Positions 44,675 through 56,200 of a stretch of DNA of 64,000 nucleotides are shown here, in pieces (within the stretch, counting starts at the first letter, position 1; each line of letters begins with the position of its first letter). Source of the DNA: Mytilisepta virgata (lineage: Eukaryota; Mollusca; Bivalvia; Mytilida; Mytilidae); contig JAPWFG010000018.1 of the NCBI GenBank assembly GCA_028015205.1, positions 2,170,001-2,234,000 on the forward strand. Reading direction: 5' to 3'. A program made the translations under genes and the position numbers. Under the pieces are notes generated by a model. The model ran no database searches. It worked only from the letters and a program-made list of their open reading frames with translations, and had not been told where the DNA came from.

Positions 44675-44833
44675 TTTTTTATATGTTACAAATTACTGTT
44701 TGTATATGTTGAGTATGGGCACGTATTGATCTGTATATGTTGAATATATATATATAAATTATATATATATGTAAATGTCACAAACATTGTTTAAAGTTTA
44801 ATGACAATAAATTTGATTTGATTTGATTTGATT

Positions 44834-45149
44834 ATTTCTAAAACATTGATTGTTATTTTCTATAATTTCACAACATAAATTCACAATACAAAATCAGTGC
44901 TACAGGTAAAATATATAAGCATAGGCTTCCCGTTGTTCCTGTTAATTGCTATCAATTTTTACTATGTCGTACAGGATATTGAATCTTCATGTTAAAAACA
45001 ATTGTTAAGTCCTCAAAGGTAATTACAAAACGATTTGTGGACCGTTTTCCATCGCCATAGACCAAAACATTACTGAGCTACATATTTCGTGTAAATGATC
45101 CGAATCTAAATACAGTGAAGAACACCCTTACTATATACTTCTTGTTTTT
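44834..45149. other. Unique sequence between LINE tail and copy 3
   Basis: About 316 bp with no recognised gene or repeat. It probably belongs to the intron or 5' flank of the MPPED gene. Confidence 0.5.
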
Positions 45150-48100
45150 ATACGACCGCAAAATTTTTGCGGTCGTATATTGGTATGACGTTGGCGTCGT
45201 CGTCGTCGTCGTCTGCATCGTCTGCGTCGTCGTCCGTCGTCTGCGTCGTCGTCCGAAGACATTTGGTTTTCGCACTATAACTTTAGTATAAGTTAATAGA
45301 AATCTATGAAATTTAAACACAAGGTTTATGACCACAAAAGGAAGGTTGGGATTGATTTTGGGAGTTTTGGTCCCAACAGTTTAAGAATCAGGGGCCAAAA
45401 AAGGGCCCAATAAGCATTTTTCTTGGTTTTCGCACAATAACTCTAGTATAAGTAAATAGAAATCTATGAAATTTTAACACAAGGTTTATGACCACAAAAG
45501 GAAGGTTGGGATTGTTTTTGGGAGTTTTGGACCCAACAGTTTAGGAATTAAGGGCTAAAAAAGGGCTAAAATAAGCATTTTTCTTGGTTTTTGCACAATA
45601 ACTTTAGTATAAGTAAATAGAAATCTATGAAATTTAAACACAAGGTTTATGACCACAAAAGGAAGGTTGGGATTGATTTTTGGAGTTTTGGTCCCAACAG
45701 TTTAGGAATTAGGGGCCAAAAGGGTCCAAAATTAAACTTTGTTTGATTTCATTGAAAATTTAACTATTGGGGTTCTTTGATATGCCGAATCTAATCGTGC
45801 ATTTAGATTCTTAATTTTTGGTCCCGTTTTCAAATTGGTCTACATTAAGGTCCAAAGGGTCCAAAATTAAACTTAGTTTGATTTTAACAAAAATTGAATT
45901 CTTCGGGTTCTTTGATATGCTGAATCTAAACATGTACTTAGTTTTTATACGACCGCAAAATTTTTGCGGTCGTATATTGGTATGACGTTGGCGTCGTCGT
46001 CGTCGTCGTCGTCGTCCGTCGTCCGTCGGAGTCTGTAGACATTTGGTTTTCGCACTATAACTTTAGTATAAGTTAATAGAAATCTATGAAATTTAAACAC
46101 AAGGTTTATGACCACAAAAGGAAGGTTGGGATTGATTTTGGGAGTTTTGGTCCCAACAGTTTAAGAATCAGGGGCCAAAAAAGGGCCCAATAAGCATTTT
46201 TCTTGGTTTTCGCACAATAACTCTAGTATAAGTAAATAGAAATCTATGAAATTTTAACACAAGGTTTATGACCACAAAAGGAAGGTTGGGATTGTTTTTG
46301 GGAGTTTTGGTCCCAACAGTTTAGGAATTAGGGGCTAAAAAAGGCCCAAATAAGCATTTGTCTTGGTTTTTGCACAATAACTTTAGTATAAGTAAATAGA
46401 AATCTATGAAATTTAAACACAAGGTTTATGACCACAAAAGGAAGGTTGGGATTGATTTTTGGAGTTTTGGTCCCAACAGTTTAGGAATTAGGGGCCAAAA
46501 GGGTCCAAAATTAAACTTTGTTTGATTTCATCGAAAATTGAACTATTGGGGTTCTTTGATATGCCGAATCTAACCGTGCATTTAGATTCTTAATTTTTGG
46601 TCCCGTTTTCAAATTGGTCTACATTAAGGTCCAAAGGGTCCAAAATTAAACTTAGTTTGATTTTAACAAAAATTGAATTCTTGGGGTTCTTTGATATGCT
46701 GAATCTAAACATGTACTTAGTTTTTTTTATTATGGGCCCAGTTTTCAAGTTGGTCCAAATCGGGGTCCAAAATTAAACTTTGTTTGATTTCATCGAAAAT
46801 TGAACTATTGGGGTTCTTTGATATGCCGAATCTAACCGTGCATTTAGATTCTTAATTTTTGGTCCCGTTTTCAAATTGGTCTACATTAAGGTCCAAAGGG
46901 TCCAAAATTAAACTTAGTTTGATTTTAACAAAAATTGAATTCTTGGGGTTCTTTGATATGCTGAATCTAAACATGTACTTAGTTTTTTTATTATGGGCCC
47001 AGTTTTCAAGTTGGTCCAAATCGGGGTCCAAAATTAAAGCTAAAAAAGGGGTAAATTATTTTTTTGGGGGGTGGGGGCAATTCTCCACAGCATATTGTAT
47101 CGCACAAGAATTCAAAAATTGAATATAAATTCAAATCATATGACCAATTCTAAGTTCTTTATTTCAGTTATTCTGTTTTAGAAACCTATTATGTGTCAAA
47201 TATTTCAAGAAATTTTCAATTACACAGTATTGTGCAATAGCAAGAATCAGTATAATTTAAACCAATTTACATTATTTACATTACAATTAAAGGATAACTT
47301 CAGTAACACCCAACAATGACTTCAATCCAAACATATATATTGAATAAACTTACAAATCAGAAATTTTAAAATTATATGATACTAACATACATACTACTGC
47401 TAACAATTAAATATGACTTAGAGCAAATATGACAACATGATTATAAAAATATGTACAAAGAGGGATAACTCTTTTTTTTATCTCAAATTTTGAATATGTG
47501 CTGATGAAGCTTTTTTGTTTATCTGATCTAAACTGCTTTTAAATTATGCATATTTAAAATTTGCCATCATGACTATGATGTCATTTTCTATTTTAATACG
47601 TTATGGTGTATTTAAATGGGCTGTTATGGTTGCAAAGTATCAAGAGAAATGGGGGGGGGGGGGGTGAAAACAAAATTTAGGGGGGGAATGAGAAATTGGG
47701 GAGGGGGCAATTTTTTTCTCATTTCATAATTCATAAATTAAAAAGGAAATTTCAAATTTTTTTTAGCAAAAAAGGGGGGGTTACAATAAATTTTATTGTT
47801 TTTTGTTGTTTTTTTTTTTTGGGAGGGGGAGTCAATGTGCAACTTCATAGTGTATTGCACAAAAGCTAAAAAAGGGGTAAATTTTTTTTTTTTTTTTTTT
47901 GGGGGGGGGGGGGCAATTCTCCACAGCATATTGTATTGCACAAGAAGCAAAAAATTGAATATAAATTGAAATCATATGACCAATTCTAAGTTCTTTGGTT
48001 TCAGTTATTCTGTGTCAGAAACCTATTATGTGTCAAATATTTGAAGAAATTTTCAATTGCACAGTATTGCGCAATAGCAAGAAATTGATATGTGTGCCCA

Positions 48101-49778
48101 ATTTTAAATTGGTTATTTCTGATTTATATATAAAAACAAAAAATACTGATATGGTTTGAATAGGTAAATTAAAAATTTTTAAGTTCTTAGACAACATTCA
48201 TTCTGTGTCAGAAACCTATGCTGTGTCAAATATTTATTCACAATCCAAATTCAGTATTGTATCAAGCTTGAATGTTGTGTTCATAATTGCCCCAACTATT
48301 CAGGGTTCGACATCTGCGGTCGTATCTAGCTGCGCCCAGCGGAGCATTTTATTTTATTATGGGCCCAGTTTTCAAGTTGGTCCAAATCGGGGTCCAAAAT
48401 TAAACTTTGTTTGATTTCATCGAAAATTGAACTATTGGGGTTCTTTGATATGCCGAATCTAACCGTGCATTTAGATTCTTAATTTTTGGTCCCGTTTTCA
48501 AATTGGTCTACATTAAGGTCCAAAGGGTCCAAAATTAAACTTAGCTTGATTTTAACAAAAATTGAATTCTTTGGGTTCTTTGATATGCTGAATCTAAACA
48601 TGTACTTAGTTTTTTTATTATGGGCCCAGTTTTCAAGTTGGTCCAAATCGGGGTCCAAAATTAAAGCTAAAAAGGGGGTAATTTTTTTTTTTTTTGGGGG
48701 GGGGGCAATTCTCCACAGCATATTGTATTACACAAAAGCAAAAAATTGAATATAAATTCAAATCATATGACCAATTCTAAGTTCTTTATTTCAGTTATTC
48801 TGTGTCAGAAACCTATTATGTGTCAAATATTTGAAGAAATTTTCAATTGCACAGTATTGTGCAATAGCAAGAAATTGATATGTGTGCCCTGTTATCAAAA
48901 CTTTATTATTAACAAATTCCATTGGATTTGTTTATCTTATTTAAACTGCTTTTAAATTATGTATATTTAAAATTTGCCATCCATGACTATGATGTCATTT
49001 TCTATTTATGTTATGGTGTATTTAAATGGGCTGTTATGGTTGCAAAGTATAAAGAAATGGGGGGGGGGGGGGGGGTTGAAAACAAAATTTGGGGGGGGGG
49101 GGGGGGGTAAATGAGAAATTGGGGAGGGGGTAATTTTTTCTCATTTCATATTTCATAAATTAAAAAGAAAATTTCAAATTTTTTTCAGCAAAAAAAGGGG
49201 GGAGGTTACAATAAATTTTATTGTTTTTTGTTTTTTTTTTGGGGAGGGGGGGGGGGTCAATGTGCAACTTCATAGTGTATTGCACAAAAGCTAAAAAAAG
49301 GGGTAAATTATTATTTTTTTTTTGGGGGGGGGGCAATTCTCCACAGCATATTGTATTGCACAAGAAGCAAAAAATTGAATATAAATTCAAATCATATGAC
49401 CAATTTTAAGTTCTTTGATTTCAGTTATTCTGTGTCAGAAACCTATTATGTGTGAAATATTTGAAGAAATTTTCAATTACACAGTATTGCGCAATAGCAA
49501 GAAATTGATATGTGTGCCCAATTTTAAATTTTAAATTGGTTATTTCTGATTTATATATAAAAACAAATAATACTGATATGGTTTGAATAGGTAAATTAAA
49601 AATTTTTAAGTTCTTAGACAACATTCATTCTGTGTCAGAAACCTATGCTGTGTCAAATATTTATTCACAATCCAAATTCAGTATTGTATCAAGCTTGAAT
49701 GTTGTGTTCATAATTGCCCCAACTATTCAGGGTTCGACATCTGCGGTCGTATCTAGCTGCGTCCAGCGGAGCATTTTA
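45150..49778 (+). mobile_element. HINE-like element, copy 3 (host of a nested copy)
   Basis: The 5' part is 45150-45946 and the 3' part 48352-49778, together about 2.2 kb. They are split at the T-run after ACATGTACTTAG by copy 4. The 3' end has the inverted TGCGGTCGTAT and a hairpin with one loop-proximal change (GCTGCGT). It stops 33 bp before the MPPED exon at 49812. Confidence 0.78.
45947..48351 (+). mobile_element. HINE-like element, copy 4 (nested)
   Basis: A complete 2405-bp element from ATACGACCGCAAAA to GCGGAGCATTTTA. The left flank ends in five T, and the sequence after the element resumes as TTTTATTATGGGCCCAG, exactly the continuation of copy 3. Insertion at a T-run without a longer target duplication agrees with Helentron behaviour. 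It carries an insert at about 47245-47495 not seen in the other copies. Confidence 0.8.
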
Positions 49779-49811
49779 TTTGTTTTTGTTTTTTGTTTGT
49801 TTTTTTTTTAG

Positions 49812-50264
49812 AATTCATATTAGATGATCAATTACAGCTTTTAAAAACAAATGTTGAGATGAACAATATTGACGAAATGTCCCTTGACGAGAAAACAAGT
49901 CTGAAAGAAGATGCAAGAAAAGAGCCCTCAGATTTAGAGCGAGACACAGATAGAAACCTAAATGGAGGTGATAATGTAAAAATAGTTCCAGATCCATTAA
50001 CAGACATGCCTAGCAGATTCTGGAAGCAACATCGTGAAAATCAAATTTATGAAACTATTAAACCACTAAATATACACACGCCAGTTTATCCGGATCGAGT
50101 CAGATTTGTCTGTATATCAGACACCCATTCCAAATTAAAAACTGAAGAGTCTAAAACTGCCAAAAGAAACTATTTTATCCCTCCTGGGGACGTTCTGCTA
50201 CACACTGGAGACTTTACCATGAAGGGAAGAATTACCGAAATTGAAACCTTTAACAGCTATTTAG
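49812..50264 (+). CDS. MPPED: MPPED exon A: N-terminus and first metal ligands
   Basis: The acceptor is a long T/G tract ending TTTTTAG at 49811. The frame is open from the acceptor and the first Met is at 49859. It carries VRFVCISDTHS and PPGDVLLHTGDF. The donor TTAG|GTATGA is at 50264/50265. Confidence 0.85.
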
Positions 50265-53200
50265 GTATGATAAATTAGCAGAAAGTTTGAAATCAAATGC
50301 AGTTCTAGTGGAATTCCTAAATCTAAAATATGTTTCCATATATAATGTGTATAAGACAGTCTACAGTATTATCTTTTGGTACCAGTTATAATTAATAGTA
50401 TCAGGTTAACTATCTAAATGAAGGTCTTTATTTATTTATTTACATGTTTGACTCAATTATATTTGAAATAAAAAGGATGACAAGTGGGGGCGATAATTCA
50501 AAATATGTTCAAGAGTTTTGTATGTATGTGTGTGTGTTCGCATATTAAATTCTATATCGTCTTGCCTAAGAATCGATATTACTTCTAAAAAGATTGAATA
50601 AAATTATTTGAATAATTGGTAATATATTATTTTATCAAAACAAACAAACAAAACAAAAATCTAATTTTGGATTTAACTTGGATATATTCTGAAATGAGGC
50701 GATTTGATAAGCTCAGTTGATTCTGAATTTCCCGGAAGACGTTTTACACAAATTCGTATTAGTGATCATACCCTTGAAATTGAGAATTCAAAGGTAGATA
50801 TAAAAAAAAAAAAATACCACGAGAAGAAAGAATATGTAAAAAAAAAACTATTGAAGACCAGAATAATTTTTTGTTAAGTTGCAAAATAAATCAAAATTTA
50901 ATGAACAATCTCTTTGCTGATTTAGATAATAATTTCAATTTTAAAAGTCTTGACCAGGATGACAAAATTTCGTATCTTTGAAATCCATCTTCAACCAGAC
51001 ATGTAAGAATTATTGGCTTCTTCTTAAAACGGTCATTCGAGCTTTTTGTATATATATAAACTTGTACTAATTGTACTGTTTGTTTGTATCATGCTTGTCA
51101 CTAACATTAGTTTTATATGTTTTATGGCAATAATTTAATTAATTTGATTAATAATACACAAACGTCTATTGTGGCCAAATGACAATCGAAGTCACCGTGT
51201 CCAATGCCGCGTGTGGGATCGGTGTTCATCTGCGACACGGATTGGAAGCGGCGTTAAAGATGTAAGTTGGCGTTTGCTTGCAGATTTCTTTACAAAACAA
51301 GTAATTTAGTGGAACATTGTCAGTGGCTATACAGGAAGACGTTCAACCCAGCAAATTGTCCCGGAAATCATTAAACACTCAGGCACTATTTTGGAAGGAT
51401 TGGGAAAATCCGAAAGCCCCGGAGTATTTTGCACATTTACTTCACAACTTTAGCACTTTTGTGGCTCATGTTGCTATAAACAGGAATATTACTGACTTAG
51501 TAAATCGCCACTGCGGCAAAATATGGTAGTGTTGTTTTTTGGAACAACATATGATGTGGAGTATCTGTGTAGCAAGGGGACAGTGATCTATTTTAGAGAA
51601 TATGTTGGAGATGGATGAATACATGAGTGCCGGTATACACTTTAATCCCGTTTTTTTGTTTTGTTTTTTTTTTTGTCAAATTTGACGTGACCTGTTCCAT
51701 CAATTATATAATCCCATTACAACAATTTGGATAATCTAAATTTACAGGGTATTTATCTTTCCGACTTTTTTTGGAAAAAAAATATATTTTACTTATCGAT
51801 CGGGAATTAGAGAAAACGTGTTTGATATAACGAAAAACTAATTAACACTTTTTTTATTGTTTTTGCAGGAAAACTACCTCATACCAAGAAAGTTGTAATT
51901 GCCGGTAACCACGAGATATCGCTAGATGAGGACTTATATACAGAAGCATATTGTCTTGGAGAAAGTTTGTCAGTCGTAAAAAAACATTTGCGCTCGAAAG
52001 GCGTTGCTTCTGCAAAAGATCTGCTAACAAATGTCATCTATTTACAAGATTCCATGGTAACCATTTGTGGAATTAATATTTATGGATCACCATGGTAAAT
52101 ATTATTATATATTAGTGTTTCCCTGTAATTGGTGACGGCGTGGTAATTTTTCCAAGTGAGGGCAATTTAGTGCGTAAATGTTTTTTCTGGGGGCACAGCA
52201 GGAAGTAAAGACGTCTTAATACAAGTTGTTATACTCAACAATTACTATGTAATCCCTGTGATAAATTAATTAACATATTTATTCCTTAACTGGGACAATT
52301 AAATACTGTCAAAAACCTTAATTTCAAAGAAATGAGGCCTTAGAAAGGGTCTGATGTATTAAATTTTAGGGGCATAAATAACATTGTCAGGTCACAGTAC
52401 AAAAAAGTATCCAGAGGACAGCATGGTTCATAGAGAAGAGGGCATGGTGGGGCACCATGCAAAAGATGCCTATGGAAACCACTATACATAGCGAATAGAA
52501 ACGTTTTTTTGCGACCGCCTTAACAAGAGATATTCAAACAGTCTGGGTCTATATTAATCACATTTGGAATTCTCTGTGTCCGGAGAGATTTTCTGATTTG
52601 GGCTGCCAAATCACAAAAGTGTTTCGTACAGAGAATTCTAAATGAGGTTAGGTCTGTATCAATGAGACAACATCACAGATGATTTTAAACGGAAAAGCTA
52701 TCCGTTAGTATCACCCACACACTCTGCATACAGTTCTGCAAACCGCGGATAAATCTGGCTCCGCGGCAAGAAATATCCCTTTTATCCATTACAAACTGAT
52801 ATGAAATCCGCGGATACTATTGGATCCGCGGATTTCATATCATGTCTATACTGGTAAACATTCATATTGCTTACCGCGGATCCAGATTGATTTGGCAAGG
52901 TCATAGTAAAGTTTCACACAAGCTTTAGAAACGACGTCATAGTATAACTTGCATTGTGTAACATAAATGATTTTTTTATCACCTGCTGTCGCGGGTGGCA
53001 AAAAATTTGGCATTATGGGCCGACCCGTGGTAAAATCGGGATATTTTGAAGCCGCCATGAATTATTTCTTAAATATATACCTGTATTTCAATGGTAATGG
53101 AAGCGAAAATATAAATGATTGATTATAATTGAACAAAGAAACATAGTTCGGATAGATGGTAATTATTTTTTGTTAGAAATAATTTTACTGAAGACAATTA

Positions 53201-56200
53201 GAATAACGTTTAACTAAAGATAATACAAAAATGTTGAATGTGAAAAATGAGGGTGTCATTTTCCGAAATGTCACACATTATGTTGTTTGGACCCGTTACG
53301 ATTCAAGACCTAATTCCATGGCGAGGTTTGCTTGACCCCGATCTTGACTGACATTTCCTGCCTCTCTTCGAAGTTTTTATTTCTTAAAGTGATTTCACTT
53401 ATAGAATGTGCCATTTTTTAACAATTTTAACATTTGGAGAACTTTTTCGTGATGCATGCTTTGTTCCAATAATTATCAAGATCATTTTCAATCTAAAAGT
53501 TTTTCTTGTTGGGTTTCTTTTTTTTCCCTGATTAATAGGATTTCTATTATCTCAGTTTTTTCACTGAATTATGGCCGGTGAGTGAACATAGTCACCTTTT
53601 GGATGAAAATTTGCGAAGGGCTAAAGATAGTTTGTCCGGATAACACCCTGCTACAGTTTTAAGCTAAAAAGTTTCTTCATTTGTCTGGATGTTTGTATAC
53701 GTGTATAGAAGATTGCAGATTGTCAGAATTTCTATTTTTCTATCATTTTTTTACAGAATTAAAGTTTATTATACATTTATCATTTCAGAGTACATGATTT
53801 GCATAGATAGCTCTCTTTATAATTTTCAAAGTGCGCAGATTTTAATTTACAGAAAATATCCATATAAAACAGATATTTTATCTTTAGTGTCCTCCACCTG
53901 ATTAGTGTTGATCAAAAGTGTTATCTTTCCATCTGTCCACACGTGTGGCTTGAAATCAGTTGCTTTAAGGGAATCGTTGGGGAATCATATGCGATAGACA
54001 GATACAAAATAGCAGCAAAATTTTTACTGCATGGGGCATTGCAATTGTTGCTGGTCGTTGGGAATCTTTGTTTTCTTGTTTTATGTTTTGTTTTATTTGA
54101 TATATTTACAGGACACCAAGGTGTTTTGATTGGGCCTTTTCTGCAGAACGTGGCGATGAACTCTTACAGAAATGGAACTGTATACCAGAAAATGTAGATA
54201 TACTTATGACACATGGACCTCCAGCTGGTAGGAACTATTTCTTGTATTCTTATTAAATTAAGATTAAAATGGATCCATGCATATGTAATTCAAATAAGTA
54301 ACAGTAAATTTCCAGTTATGTGTATATATGGGGCCCAACTTCTAGATATTTCTTTCTATTATACCACACATACTTGTAAAAAATATTTACGAGGCGGGAA
54401 GATTCATGCGTTTATTGTCGATGTGCTATATTCTGCCTACGTACTTACTATATATAAACTGAAAATCCTATTCAATATAAGGACGTTGATAGAATATAGA
54501 ACATCGAAAATAAACGCATGAATCTTCTTGCTTATCATCATATATAAGTACCCATGATATAACATGAGTTTTGTATCCACATTATATCCTACAAACCCCT
54601 GACAACATTCATTCATATTTTACGGGTCGAAAGTCAACGATTTTCATTGGTTACTTCTCAAGGTCAAAAGAGAATCCATTTCCGTCGTAGGTAGAATTTT
54701 CTAGGTCACACACCAGGCGGCGATATGTTCGACCCGCTAAATATGAATGACGGTTGTCAGGGTTTTGTAGGAACGAACATGAATACAAAACCGTGACTTG
54801 GGATGATGATGATAAGAGAGAGATTAAAAAAAATATAATATCCAGAAGTCCAGGCCCTTGTGATATGTTCATTGATGTTCAGGATAGTTCATCACACCTC
54901 TCTAATTTCAGCATGGAACTAATCGTTCAAACCTTGGTTGCCATAGGCATTTTATCGACTTACTTCAGTTTTGATAGTATAGTGGTGAATTTATTGTTTT
55001 GAAAATAATCATTATACTTTGTAATGGAAGCCGATATGTTTTACATTATGTGTCTGTATTAAGTTCTGACACTTTATTTGATTCCACACTCATTGGTCAT
55101 ATAGGGCACCATGGTGTAGTGGTTAGCCCATCGGACTACGAAGCCAAAGGTCCCTGGTTCGTTTCCCGTTTGGGATGAAAATTTAAGGGATCAAATTTGT
55201 AATGCCCTATCGACACTAGGATGCGAGGATGGTCTCGATAATCTATGCTAGTCCGTCGGATGGGGACGAAAAATGGCTGTCCCGTGTTAAGGGAGAGCAA
55301 CACCCTTAGCAAGTTAACGACTCCTCTGTAGATATCGAAAAAAAGTATGCTAAAATGTCGCTACCGGGGCCGCTCTCGCACCCGCCAAGTGGAGAGGGAT
55401 TAGTATAAGTTGGTATAACTTGTTTCCCAATCCACTATAAATAAATAAGTTTAAACTAAATTATTATGCCTCGGTATGTTTTTCTATATAAAAATCAACT
55501 GGTGATTAGTTTCCGAAACTGTTGACCGGTAAAGTGTTTGGGTATAATAAAACAGTTATTTAACAGTCATTTCGGGATATAGCCATTTTATTTGTCTGTC
55601 GAAACATTGACTATTTCGCTCCGCTATGCGTCGGGAAAATAGTCAGTTTCTCGGGACAAATAAAATTACTATATCCCTCAATACTGTTAAATAACTGTAT
55701 ACTAGTGGCCATAAATTAGTTCCAAGTTGCAATGGTCTTATACAATTGATTAAAAAACTATTCTTTCTCAAAATACTATCCTATTGTTACATAACAATGT
55801 TTTTTATATCATACAATTATGAAATTTATACCATCTATCTCAGAAATATTTAAAGTTTCTTTAGACAATTTTGAATTTTTTCTGCGATTCCGAATTTTGT
55901 AGAAATCATTATATAAACACAAACGAGTTTTTATGCCGTCAAAATTACATAGGTTTAATGGGGAAAATGATGTTAAGAATTAATATGTGTAATTAAATTG
56001 TTAATTTAAAAAAAAAGAATAAATTATTGTAATTATAACATTTTTATATAATCAGTATGAATTACTAGTATATGCCCACCAATAAAATTAAGACATTATT
56101 AATAAATAACTTCAGGGCGAAATTTTGAAAAATTGTGGTTTTAATGTAATATATAGGAAAATTTCCAAGTAGAAACTCATTTATAGCCACTGACTATGTT

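Larger units (their letters stand above)
39540..44833 (+). pseudogene. LINE ORF2 remnant, split by a Tc1/mariner element and a HINE-like copy
   Basis: RT motifs read GVKQGDSLSPTLFNI before the first insertion and then FINDIVKNF and LLFADDLLILS after it. Removing 39601-41126 and one TA restores the frame exactly. The remnant continues with NISKTKSIIF and a stop at 41666-41668. A further stretch follows in several broken frames (41708-42097, 42161-42500) with the C-terminal RISDHNLLVEKGRH and CKLCNVLEDEKHFLLDC. A second insertion (42504-44674) interrupts it, and it resumes to a tail of (ATTTG)n near 44810-44833. Stops and frameshifts make it non-functional. Confidence 0.8.

Noticed and set aside
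55104..55180. Functional tRNA-Arg gene
   Set aside because: A and B boxes are present, but the arms pair poorly and a SINE body follows. The same unit occurs at 1-163.
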